Assembly: GCA_031556375.1 (NCBI GenBank)
Contig: JAVBTA010000034.1
Location: 9,757 to 73,756 of the forward strand
DNA: 64,000 bases
Source: BNXB01 sp031556375
GTDB lineage: Bacteria > Bacteroidota > Bacteroidia > Bacteroidales > Azobacteroidaceae
Direction: 5' to 3'
The notes under the pieces are model-generated. The model saw nothing but the letters and a program-made list of their open reading frames with translations. It was not told the DNA's origin and did no database searches. Shown here piece by piece: positions 25,364 through 36,624 of this stretch. Both the position numbers and the translations under genes were made by a program. Each line of letters begins with the position of its first letter. The stretch's first letter is position 1.

Positions 25364-26296
25364 ATGGAAAATACAAATAGAAGAAATTTTTTGAAAACAG
25401 GCCTGTCTGGAGTCGCCTTAGCAGCTGTAGCAGGAAATGTAAACCTGAAGGCTGAAAATTCCGCTTCAACTCTTGAAGCGACAGAAGCTCAGGCAAAAAA
25501 AGTCGAATTGAAGCTTTCATTCCAGGAAGGAACAGCTCCGGGAAAGAACCTGGCTGAAAAGTTCGATTTCATGGAAAAATACAAAATCGTTGGTTTTGAA
25601 CCGGGAGGACGTGGACTTTTAGCAAGGGTTCCTGAATTGAAGAAAGAACTTTCAGGTAGAAATATCAAGGTGAGCGCTATTTGCGCTGGTTTCGAAGGAT
25701 TTATTCTTTCTACAGATCCTGCTATACGTCAGAAATGTATAGATACTATGCATGAGATTATTACAGCAGCTGGTGAATTAGGCTCGACAGGGGTGATTAT
25801 CGTTCCTGCTTTTAATCATCAGAAACCGGTAATGCCTCATACTCAGGAAACCCGCGATTTCTTATGTGAAGAATTCAATGCATTAGGTGATTTTGCCGTA
25901 CAAAACAATACAACAGTTATCCTGGAACCGCTGAATAGAAAAGAAACTTTCTATTTACGTCAGGTTGCGGATGCTGCATCTATCTGCCGCGATATTAATA
26001 ACAAAGGAGTTACCTGCCTTGGTGATTTCTGGCACATGACATTCGAGGAGACTTCGGATTATGGTGCATTCATGTCAGCCGGTAAATATCTACAACACGT
26101 GCATATGGCTAGCCGTAAGCGCAGAAGTATGCCAGGTGAAGATGGTGATGCTGATAACTACATCGACGGCTTCAAAGCCCTCAAAATGCTGAATTATCAA
26201 CATTATGTGAGCTTTGAATGCGGATGTAAAGGAGAACGGGAGGTTTTAGTTCCTGCCGCTGTTAAATTATTGCGTGAACAATGGGCTAAAGCCTGA
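25364..26296 (+). CDS. Exported sugar phosphate isomerase/epimerase-like TIM-barrel protein (Tat signal)
   Basis: A 310-residue protein of the xylose isomerase-like / AP endonuclease 2 TIM-barrel superfamily, closest in pattern to hydroxypyruvate isomerase. Residues 6-12 (RRNFLKT) and the following hydrophobic run GLSGVALAAVAG form a twin-arginine signal. Metal-site features include ILEPLNRKE (Glu), GDFWHM (Asp and His) and VHMASRKRR with a downstream SFECGC Glu. A GTG lies just before the ATG at 25364; the ATG is preferred. Partnered with the exported GFO/IDH protein it may epimerise or isomerise an oxidised sugar in the periplasm (inference). The gene ends directly against the convergent pdxY stop. 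Confidence 0.85.
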   Translation: MENTNRRNFLKTGLSGVALAAVAGNVNLKAENSASTLEATEAQAKKVELKLSFQEGTAPGKNLAEKFDFMEKYKIVGFEPGGRGLLARVPELKKELSGRNIKVSAICAGFEGFILSTDPAIRQKCIDTMHEIITAAGELGSTGVIIVPAFNHQKPVMPHTQETRDFLCEEFNALGDFAVQNNTTVILEPLNRKETFYLRQVADAASICRDINNKGVTCLGDFWHMTFEETSDYGAFMSAGKYLQHVHMASRKRRSMPGEDGDADNYIDGFKALKMLNYQHYVSFECGCKGEREVLVPAAVKLLREQWAKA

Positions 26297-27154
26297 TCAG
26301 ACTAAATTCAGGTCTTTCAAAAAGTCCGGAATAGTTTGTTCGAAATTAACCCCGAAACGAATATCAGTTTGAGCATCTGCCGTGCGTTGGATGCTCTTTG
26401 TTGTAAAACGAACAGCGATTTCAGTTGCCTGATGGAGATCGAAGTCGTTCATAAGTGCTGCAACTAGCGCGCTTCCGAATACATCGCCGGTACCATGATA
26501 GTATCCGGGGATGCGTTTTGAGAAGGCATAGGAGATTTCATCTACAGAATGAACATAAGAAGCTGCTCCAAGGTGTGCATCGTCAAAAAAGACTCCGGTC
26601 AATACAACACGGTCAGGCCCCAGGGCAGCTAATTTTTTTAGTACATCTTCGATATATGCTTCGGTATATGGTCCGGGATTATATTCTTCTCCGATTAATA
26701 ACGACGCTTCCGTCAGGTTAGGCATTATAATATCCGCTTTTTTACAGACATTTCTCATACCTACAGCGAATTCGGGAGTGAAAATTTTATAAAGTTCGCC
26801 ATTATCAGCCATTACCGGGTCTACAACAATAAGATTATCTTCAGTTTTGAATTTTTCGAAAAATTCAATTACAATATCCTGTTGTTCAAATGAACCTAAA
26901 AATCCTGTATAAATAGAATCAAATTTAAGATCCAACGATTTCCAGTGATCGGTGATCGGACGCATATCATCTGTTAGATCACGGTAAGTAAAACCGGTGA
27001 AACCTCCTGTATGCGTAGATAATACAGCAGTAGGCATCACTACGGTTTCTACTCCCGTAGAAGAAATAATAGGTAATGCTACAGTTAAAGAACACCTTCC
27101 AAAGCCGGAGATGTCATGAATAGCTGCGACTCTTTTTTGTCTGGTTGATTTCAT
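26297..27154 (-). CDS. pdxY: Pyridoxal/pyridoxamine kinase
   Basis: A 285-residue PfkB-type kinase that would phosphorylate pyridoxal or pyridoxamine with ATP in the vitamin B6 salvage pathway. Characteristic parts are the N-terminal AAIHDISGFGRCSLTVALPI, STHTGGFTGFTYRDLTDDM, the VVDPVMADNG segment and the C-terminal PGYYHGTGDVFGSALVAAL anion hole with the catalytic Asp. It lies 37 bases downstream of secA and probably shares its transcript. Its stop codon is immediately adjacent to the convergent TIM-barrel gene stop, leaving no room for a terminator. Confidence 0.88.
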   Translation of the reverse strand: MKSTRQKRVAAIHDISGFGRCSLTVALPIISSTGVETVVMPTAVLSTHTGGFTGFTYRDLTDDMRPITDHWKSLDLKFDSIYTGFLGSFEQQDIVIEFFEKFKTEDNLIVVDPVMADNGELYKIFTPEFAVGMRNVCKKADIIMPNLTEASLLIGEEYNPGPYTEAYIEDVLKKLAALGPDRVVLTGVFFDDAHLGAASYVHSVDEISYAFSKRIPGYYHGTGDVFGSALVAALMNDFDLHQATEIAVRFTTKSIQRTADAQTDIRFGVNFEQTIPDFLKDLNLV

Positions 27155-27191
27155 TTCCTAAGTCAGTTGATTAAAAAGTGTATTTGATTAT

Positions 27192-30503
<3,312 letters not shown>

Positions 30504-30581
30504 AGTATATTTTATATTTTATTTTTTAAGTAATAAGTTGTAATTTTTACGTAATAAGTTTATCCGGTACGTATAAGAATT

Positions 30582-32150
30582 TCAGTGTAAAAATTCTTGT
30601 AACGGGATTTCTTTACTCGCATTTGGTGGTCTGATCCTTAATATATGAGATATGGTAGGAGCCACTTCTACTGCTTTTACCGGCCTGTAAACATGTTGTT
30701 TAGGTATATTGTTTCCGAAAAATATCAATGGAGAAATAACTGCATTGTTTTGTACGATTTTAGTCTCCGGACTATTTTCATTTACAACAACCCAACCAGG
30801 TTGTAGTTCAACGAAGATATGTCCACTGAGCTTTTTACTCATTCCACGGCGGAAAGCGTTCCGTCCGGCAGCTTGTTCTTCGAAAAACATTTCAGATGAT
30901 GTAGCAACGTCTTGGACTCCTGAGAATTGCAATACGAAATCAGCAGACTCTTTCAGGATAGTGGCCCAATCCAGTTTCAGGTCATCTATATATTTTTTAT
31001 TCAAATAAATTTGATTATCGTAATAACCTAATACCCAATTGGCTTGTCCATGCAAAGCCATCAGATACATGTTGAGTAGGGCTGTACAACGGCTTGGGAA
31101 AAATTCTCCGGCAGGTTTGAATCCGGATAGTCGATCGGTTTTTGATTCGAAATAGCCGGTAGAGGTCAATACAACCAATGTGTTTTTAAGCCCGACTTTC
31201 TGTTCTACCAGATCCAGCAAACGCTCTATTTCTTTGTCTAAACGATAATAGGTGTCCTGTATTTCCCATCCGTATTCATCACTTCCATTGTCTTTGTAAT
31301 TTCCTGCGTAGTAGGTGATTGAAAGTAAATCGGGATTGATTCGTTTGCCGAAGTCAGCAAATTCGAAGAACTTTGCTGCCAAAGCGGTTACCTCTGAATT
31401 AATCAGGGGTGTTTGTTTGATTTTTAGAAACTTATCTTTATCTCCTTTGATGAAATCGTACTTGAAAGGAGCTGTACTTTTTGTGTATGGAAAAGCATTG
31501 TAACTTCCTAAAGCAGGAGTCCACTGTGCATCCGATTTATTGATTGTAATTTCAGAATTATTGTAGCGATCTACATACCAGGGGATTCCTTTGTAATATG
31601 TAGTCGTGGCCCATTTTCCGTTATAGTCGTCCAACCAGAATGCAGCATTTGCGTAACGCCCGACAGAAAGCAGGGATGCAAGGGCGTTCGGAGCAATAGA
31701 GAAAACATCGCTTTTCCCATTTGAAGCCATTTTTAGTTCATCGCCAATGGTAGAAGCCGTCAGGGCAAGAGGAGAAAAGTTTTCGGAAGTAAAATTACCG
31801 ATATAGTCTTTGTCGTAAATAATAGAAAGTTCCCTTTTACTTTCAAAATCATATTTTTTACTTCCTATAATATTATGATGATATGGGTAAGTCCCTGTGT
31901 AAAGGGTTGCTACGGAAGATGCCTGATTCACATTCGGAAAATCGTATTGCATCTGATGATATACCAGCCCTTCATTCAGGAGGCGTTTGAATCCCCGTTC
32001 ACCGAACGACGGACTGAAATATTGAAGATAGTCCCCACGTAATTGATCTACGGTAATTGTAACTACCAGTTTTGGAACATCGGCCGGGTGTTGAGCATGA
32101 GCTCCAACGATAGTAAAAATGGCAATCAGTGAGGTTATAACTTTATTCAT
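30582..32150 (-). CDS. Exported alkaline phosphatase-fold protein, catalytic residues degenerate
   Basis: A 522-residue protein with a Sec signal peptide (residues 1-20 ending GAHAQ) and the fold of type I phosphodiesterase / PafA-like phosphatases: TITVDQLRGDYL (Asp35) near the N-terminus and the TLYTGTYPYHHNI segment. The nucleophile position in FPNVNQASSVATLYTG appears to be Asn rather than Thr or Ser. The later metal ligands usually seen as DxxGH and SDHG are replaced by YYAGNYKDNGSDEYGWEIQD and VLTSTGYFES. So it is probably not an ordinary phosphatase. Its start overlaps the DUF4105 gene stop by 4 bases, suggesting joint action with that membrane protein. Confidence 0.8.
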   Translation of the reverse strand: MNKVITSLIAIFTIVGAHAQHPADVPKLVVTITVDQLRGDYLQYFSPSFGERGFKRLLNEGLVYHQMQYDFPNVNQASSVATLYTGTYPYHHNIIGSKKYDFESKRELSIIYDKDYIGNFTSENFSPLALTASTIGDELKMASNGKSDVFSIAPNALASLLSVGRYANAAFWLDDYNGKWATTTYYKGIPWYVDRYNNSEITINKSDAQWTPALGSYNAFPYTKSTAPFKYDFIKGDKDKFLKIKQTPLINSEVTALAAKFFEFADFGKRINPDLLSITYYAGNYKDNGSDEYGWEIQDTYYRLDKEIERLLDLVEQKVGLKNTLVVLTSTGYFESKTDRLSGFKPAGEFFPSRCTALLNMYLMALHGQANWVLGYYDNQIYLNKKYIDDLKLDWATILKESADFVLQFSGVQDVATSSEMFFEEQAAGRNAFRRGMSKKLSGHIFVELQPGWVVVNENSPETKIVQNNAVISPLIFFGNNIPKQHVYRPVKAVEVAPTISHILRIRPPNASKEIPLQEFLH

Positions 32151-33328
32151 TTCTTCTCTAACTTTTTATCAATTAGCAACTTGTATCCGGAGCTGATCCA
32201 AAGACAAAGTATGAACGGGATACAGGCTGTATTTAATTCCTGTGGGATAAAATGCCATCCTAGCAAAATACCCGACAAAAGTACTAAATTACTCCAATGA
32301 TACCATCGTATAAACCTATAAGTTTTCTTAAAAAAGTATCCGGCTACAGGAATAAAGTGCAGTGGATGCACCCATAACAAGTTCCAGTTGTATGATGTAC
32401 AGGGGTGTGAGGATATAAATGTCATAAATGCGACAATACACCCGGCAATAGCGGCGTTGAGGAACATGAGAGCAAAAAAGAAACGGAAACTTCTTTTTAT
32501 AAAACACCCTACAATGGCAAAAACCAAACAATGAATGACCATTATAATCCCTAATCTCATAGGGTTACTCCATGATTTTGAGGTGATTGGTTCAGTGTTT
32601 ATAATTGTTTTTTTAGAAGAAACAATAGAATGTTGTTGTAAACTGTCATTCTCGACGTAAGCCTTATTGAGCGCCTTCATCAGTTCGACAGGAAGAAATA
32701 ACTCCGTACGTTTGGATATGGTCGAATCGGCTCCGCTTCCGATGATCAGGTCTATTCCAAAATTTGTCCAAGGATAGGGAGCTGTACATTCGTGAATGAG
32801 GTCCCTTATTGTAATATCTTTTTCGTTTTTTTCGTAAACCAGTTTGCCTCCACAGTATTTTTCTATAATATCCCGTGGCCGGGTTGTACAGTTGTCAAAA
32901 AAGTAATTATAACGGTATTCCTTATTTTGTGGTTGCATGTTGATAGTCAAGAAATTGATAATTTCTTCTTTTTCTTTTGAAGGAATATCTAAAATCTGTT
33001 CTACGACAGTGGATCGTCCTACGGTATAGTGATATTTGAAAAAGCGGAAGTCATCGACACTTATGGAATAATCCGTTTCACCTTTTACAAATCGATACAT
33101 AAAGTTTGGCGAATCGAAATCAAAAGTGCCGTAATTATAAACTTTATCTATTTTTTCAGAAGGATTGAATATCCGTATCGCAGTGTGTCCAAATATTGTA
33201 TAAACTCCATTCGGACGAGGCATTACTGTTAATAGGCTAATTTGAGTACTATCGCCTGAAATTGCATAAATAGAGAAAAATATGCTGTTAAGTGAGATGA
33301 AAATCAGAAAAAGTAGGATTCTTTTCAT
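32147..33328 (-). CDS. Lnb-like (DUF4105) periplasmic domain protein with C-terminal membrane helices
   Basis: A 393-residue protein with an N-terminal signal/anchor (MKRILLFLIFISLNSIFFSIYA), a periplasmic DUF4105 domain and about four or five membrane helices in the last 150 residues. The domain keeps the paired FGHTAIRIFN (His48) and FDNCTTRPRDI (Cys147), which look like a Cys-His active site as in Lnb-type lipoprotein N-acyl modification enzymes and related NlpC/P60-like folds. The frame is open to 33361, but the ATG at 33328 gives a proper signal peptide and a -7 element (TATTTTTG, 33358-33351) lies just upstream. It is translationally coupled to the degenerate phosphatase gene. A role in lipoprotein modification is inference. 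Confidence 0.8.
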   Translation of the reverse strand: MKRILLFLIFISLNSIFFSIYAISGDSTQISLLTVMPRPNGVYTIFGHTAIRIFNPSEKIDKVYNYGTFDFDSPNFMYRFVKGETDYSISVDDFRFFKYHYTVGRSTVVEQILDIPSKEKEEIINFLTINMQPQNKEYRYNYFFDNCTTRPRDIIEKYCGGKLVYEKNEKDITIRDLIHECTAPYPWTNFGIDLIIGSGADSTISKRTELFLPVELMKALNKAYVENDSLQQHSIVSSKKTIINTEPITSKSWSNPMRLGIIMVIHCLVFAIVGCFIKRSFRFFFALMFLNAAIAGCIVAFMTFISSHPCTSYNWNLLWVHPLHFIPVAGYFFKKTYRFIRWYHWSNLVLLSGILLGWHFIPQELNTACIPFILCLWISSGYKLLIDKKLEKK

Positions 33329-33387
33329 TTTATTTTTGATAGAAACGGCACAAAAATACAAAATATTCTTGAGATATTTTCGGTATT

Positions 33388-33418
33388 TTTGTTTTTCGAA
33401 AAGAAATGATTATCTTTG
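33388..33418 (+). promoter_or_regulatory. Promoter upstream of the nitroreductase gene
   Basis: TTTG (33388-33391), 19 bases, then TATCTTTG (33411-33418): a complete consensus match. The start site near 33425 leaves a leader of about 127 bases that contains a 20-codon open frame. Confidence 0.72.
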
Positions 33419-33456
33419 TTGTTAGACTTGTTTTAAGTCAGAATCATTTAACTGGA

Positions 33457-33519
33457 ATGTATATAATTGAATTACCCGGATTTACCAAAGAGCAATTGTT
33501 GAAAATTTTTGAAGAATAA
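33457..33519 (+). CDS. Possible 20-codon upstream open reading frame in the nitroreductase leader
   Basis: ATG to TAA encodes a 20-residue peptide beginning MYIIELPGF and ending LLKIFEE. It begins about 32 bases after the predicted transcription start and ends 32 bases before the nitroreductase ATG. It could be a regulatory leader peptide, a small protein or chance. No homology is recognised. Confidence 0.35.
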   Translation: MYIIELPGFTKEQLLKIFEE

Positions 33520-33551
33520 AAGTCGCATAATTAAATTTTAAATTATTAATA

Positions 33552-34148
33552 ATGAAGAAAGCTTTTTTACTAATTGTCATTTCTTGTTTTGGCATGAGTT
33601 TATTTGCTCAGGATATTCAACTTCCGGCTCCTCAGAAAAAAGGAGGAAAACCTTTGATGGAAGCTATCAATCAACGTCAAACGACTCGTACATTTTCAGA
33701 TAAAGATCTTGATTTACAAACTATCTCCAATTTGATGTGGGTAGCTTATGGTTACAATCGTGAAGATAAACTGGTGATTCCAACAGCATTGAATAAACAA
33801 CAATTTGAGGTGTATATAACTTTGAAAAGTGGCGTGTATCTGTATAATGGAAAAGCTAACAAGTTAATCCTGAAAGTGAAAGGTGATCATCGCAAATCGG
33901 CAGGGAAACAAGATTTTGTAGCTACAGCTCCATTGAATTTTATTTATGTCGTGAATACTGAAATCCTTGATTCTTCAGTAGAATGTGGTTGTATGGTTCA
34001 AAATGTATATTTATATTGCTCATCAGCTGGCTTGGGAACGGTTGTCAGAGGAATGTTCGATCAGAATGAATTGAAAAAACTTTTAAATTTGGGAGAAAAA
34101 AAGAAAGTGGTATTATGCCAGACAGTAGGATATAACTCTGGTAAATAA
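33552..34148 (+). CDS. Exported nitroreductase / SagB-type oxidoreductase
   Basis: A 198-residue flavin-binding nitroreductase-fold protein with a Sec signal peptide (residues 1-20, cleaved after SLFAQ). The family core is visible: EAINQRQTTRTFSDKDLDLQ (phosphate-contacting Arg residues), ISNLMWVAYGYNRE, and the C-terminal SSAGLGTVVRGMFD. Most nitroreductases are cytoplasmic, so export to the periplasm is notable; the FMN-binding elements look intact. The substrate is unknown. It has its own promoter with a long leader and is followed by a terminator-like hairpin. Confidence 0.85.
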   Translation: MKKAFLLIVISCFGMSLFAQDIQLPAPQKKGGKPLMEAINQRQTTRTFSDKDLDLQTISNLMWVAYGYNREDKLVIPTALNKQQFEVYITLKSGVYLYNGKANKLILKVKGDHRKSAGKQDFVATAPLNFIYVVNTEILDSSVECGCMVQNVYLYCSSAGLGTVVRGMFDQNELKKLLNLGEKKKVVLCQTVGYNSGK

Positions 34149-34167
34149 TAGTTTTTTATATAATATT

Positions 34168-34246
34168 CCACGGCAGAGAGATTTCACCCGGAAAAAATCC
34201 GACCTCACACCTTACAAAAATGAAATCTCTTTTGTCGTGGTTTTTT
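34168..34246 (+). terminator. Terminator-like hairpin between the nitroreductase gene and iorA
   Basis: Arms 34168-34186 (CCACGGCAGAGAGATTTCA) and 34221-34240 are nearly complementary with one bulge and a few wobble pairs, around a 34-base loop, and are followed by TTTTTT. This fits termination of the nitroreductase transcript before the iorA promoter. Confidence 0.65.
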
Positions 34247-34272
34247 ATGTTTTTAAGTTTCAAGAAAATTAT

Positions 34273-34280
34273 TACCTTTG
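34273..34280 (+). promoter_or_regulatory. Candidate -7 element of iorAB
   Basis: TACCTTTG matches TAnnTTTG and lies 33 bases before the iorA ATG. The -33 position does not contain a clean TTTG. Confidence 0.5.
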
Positions 34281-34313
34281 ACGGATAAATTATTTTAGAA
34301 GATAATAAATAGC

Positions 34314-35912
34314 ATGGAAAAACAACTCTTTTTAGGGGATGAAGCAATCGCCCAAGCCGCTATTGATGCGGGATTATCTGGCGTTTATTCTTATCCGGGA
34401 ACTCCTTCTACAGAAATTACCGAATATATTCAGGCTTCAAAAATCGCAAATGAATTAGGTATTCACTCCCGTTGGTGTGTAAATGAAAAAACAGCATTGG
34501 AAACGGCACTAGGTATGTCATATGCCGGGAAACGGGTTCTTTCCTGTATGAAACATGTTGGACTGAATGTCGCTGCCGATGCTTTTATGAATATTGCGAT
34601 GTCAGGTATTAATGGGGGCATGATCATCATTACAGCAGATGATCCCTCTATGCACTCTTCTCAAAATGAACAGGATAATAGAGTTTATGGAAATTTTGCC
34701 ATGATCCCGATGTTTGAGCCTTCCAACCAACAGGAAGCTTACGATATGGTGTATGAAGGATATGATTTTTCCGAAAAAATGGGTTATCCGGTGTTATTGC
34801 GTATCACGACACGTATGGCACACTCGCGCGCGGGAGTTATAACCCGTGAAAGAAAAGCTGAAAATAAATTAAATATTCCGGGGGATGCCCGTCAACGTTT
34901 TGTGTTGTTACCGGCAAATGCCCGTAAACAATTCAAAGTATTGCTCGAGAAACAGGATTTGTTTGTAAAAGCTTCGGAAGAATCTAAGTACAATCAATAT
35001 TTTGACGCTCCTAATAAGAAGTTAGGTATCATTGCTTGTGGTATTGCATTTAATTATTTACAAGAAAATTATCCTGATGGTTTTGAACATCCGGTATTGA
35101 AAATAAGCCAGTATCCGCTTCCTAAGAAACAATTGATACGTTTGGTTGATGAATGTGATGAAATTCTGGTGTTGGAAGATGGTTTTCCTGTTGTAGAAGA
35201 ACAATTAAAGGGTTATTTGGGCCTTGGAGTTAAAGTCCACGGACGTTTGGACGGAACTCTTCAACGTGATGGGGAACTCAATCCTGATAAAGTTAAAAAG
35301 GCATTAGGGAAAGAGGTGCAATCTTATTATTTTGTTCCGGAAGTAGTTGAAATGCGACCACCTGCACTATGTGTCGGTTGTGGTCACCGTGACGTGTATG
35401 AAGCTTTGAATGAGGTGCTTAAAGAATATGAATCACCTAAAGTTTTCAGTGATATAGGTTGTTATACCCTTGGAGCATTACCTCCTTTCCGTGCAATTGA
35501 TACCTGTATCGACATGGGTGCTTCCATTACAATGGCAAAAGGCGCTTCTGATGCAGGAGTATTCCCTGCTGTTGCCGTAATCGGAGACTCTACATTTACT
35601 CACTCGGGTATGACCGGTTTATTGGATTGTGCCAATGAAAATACTAATATGGTTATCATTATTTCGGATAATGAAACTACAGGTATGACCGGAGGACAGG
35701 ATTCTGCCGGAACAGGCCGTATTCATGATATTTGTAAAGGAATCGGAGTCGTCCCCGAACATTTACGGGAAATTGTTCCTCTAAAGAAAAATTATGAGGA
35801 CATGAAAGCTATGATTCGTGAAGAAATCGAGTACAAAGGCCTTTCTGTAATCGTACCGTGCCGTGAATGTATTCAAACCCATGCAAAAAAAGCCAAAGCG
35901 GCCAGAAAATGA
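34314..35912 (+). CDS. iorA: Indolepyruvate:ferredoxin oxidoreductase alpha subunit, without C-terminal ferredoxin domain
   Basis: Thiamine diphosphate enzyme subunit for oxidative decarboxylation of aryl-2-oxoacids to acyl-CoA (from aromatic amino acids), or for the reverse reaction. The 532-residue protein has the N-terminal pyrimidine-binding domain (SYPGTPSTEITEYIQ, EKTALETALGMSYAG) and the C-terminal TPP-binding domain (CVGCGHRDVYEAL, GDSTFTHSGMTGLLD, SDNETTGMTGGQDS). It ends soon after VPCRECIQTHAKKAKAA, so the two [4Fe-4S] clusters found at the C-terminus of archaeal IorA are absent. The stop overlaps iorB (ATGA). Confidence 0.93.
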   Translation: MEKQLFLGDEAIAQAAIDAGLSGVYSYPGTPSTEITEYIQASKIANELGIHSRWCVNEKTALETALGMSYAGKRVLSCMKHVGLNVAADAFMNIAMSGINGGMIIITADDPSMHSSQNEQDNRVYGNFAMIPMFEPSNQQEAYDMVYEGYDFSEKMGYPVLLRITTRMAHSRAGVITRERKAENKLNIPGDARQRFVLLPANARKQFKVLLEKQDLFVKASEESKYNQYFDAPNKKLGIIACGIAFNYLQENYPDGFEHPVLKISQYPLPKKQLIRLVDECDEILVLEDGFPVVEEQLKGYLGLGVKVHGRLDGTLQRDGELNPDKVKKALGKEVQSYYFVPEVVEMRPPALCVGCGHRDVYEALNEVLKEYESPKVFSDIGCYTLGALPPFRAIDTCIDMGASITMAKGASDAGVFPAVAVIGDSTFTHSGMTGLLDCANENTNMVIIISDNETTGMTGGQDSAGTGRIHDICKGIGVVPEHLREIVPLKKNYEDMKAMIREEIEYKGLSVIVPCRECIQTHAKKAKAARK

Positions 35913-36511
35913 AAAACAATGAAACAACAAAATCAATGAAAACAGATATCATATTAGCAGGGGTAGGTGGACAAGGAATCCTTTCTATCGCAGCAGTAAT
36001 TGGTCAGGCTGCTTTGCAAAACGGGTTGTACATGAAACAATCAGAAGTGCATGGAATGAGCCAACGTGGTGGTGATGTACAATCCCACCTTAGAATCAGT
36101 GATAAACCGGTTGCATCGGATTTAATCCCATTGGGTTCTGCAGATATTATAATTTCCCTGGAACCAATGGAAGCGTTACGTTATCTTCCTTATTTGAAGA
36201 AAGATGGATGGGTCGTGACAAATTCCAAACCGTTTGAGAATATACCAAATTATCCGGAAATGGAAGAGGTAATGAAGACTTACGAAGCATTACCTAATAA
36301 AGTTATCCTGGATGTAGAACAAATAGCAAAAGATTTAGGGGCTTCACGTTCAAGCAATATTGTAATGTTGGGTGCCGCTTCACCATACCTTGGAATTGAT
36401 TTTTCGAAACTACAGGAAGGAATCCGCAGTATTTTCGGAAGAAAAGGAGAGGAAATTGTGGAATCGAATTTGAAAGCTTTAGAAGCTGGGAAAGAAGTTT
36501 CTAAAAAATGA
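35909..36511 (+). CDS. iorB: Indolepyruvate:ferredoxin oxidoreductase beta subunit
   Basis: A 200-residue gamma-domain subunit of the 2-oxoacid oxidoreductase, carrying ILAGVGGQGILSIAAVIGQAA and the characteristic SEVHGMSQRGGDVQSHLRIS and SSNIVMLGAASPYLG segments. The ATG at 35909 overlaps the iorA stop as ATGA; an internal ATG at 35936 starting MKTDIILAG is the closest match to usual family starts and is the alternative. With iorA it forms a complete two-gene enzyme, and the electron acceptor must be a separate ferredoxin. Confidence 0.93.
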   Translation: MKNNETTKSMKTDIILAGVGGQGILSIAAVIGQAALQNGLYMKQSEVHGMSQRGGDVQSHLRISDKPVASDLIPLGSADIIISLEPMEALRYLPYLKKDGWVVTNSKPFENIPNYPEMEEVMKTYEALPNKVILDVEQIAKDLGASRSSNIVMLGAASPYLGIDFSKLQEGIRSIFGRKGEEIVESNLKALEAGKEVSKK

Positions 36512-36624
36512 GAAGCTGAACTGTTTTATTTTGCAGTAAAGGGCAGAAAGCCCGTCAGAACTTAGCACAGGGTTTTAACCTGGTGTTAAATATATGCCAA
36601 GGGTATTTAATTATTTTAATTTAA

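Noticed and set aside
35867..35908. An upstream start for iorB inside iorA
   Set aside because: The added residues do not look like IorB, and the ATG at 35909 overlapping the iorA stop, or the one at 35936, fits better.
36512..36624. Small repeats GGGC-AGAAA-GCCC and GGTT-TT-AACC between iorB and mutS2
   Set aside because: Stems of four bases without a T-run are too weak to call a terminator or operator.
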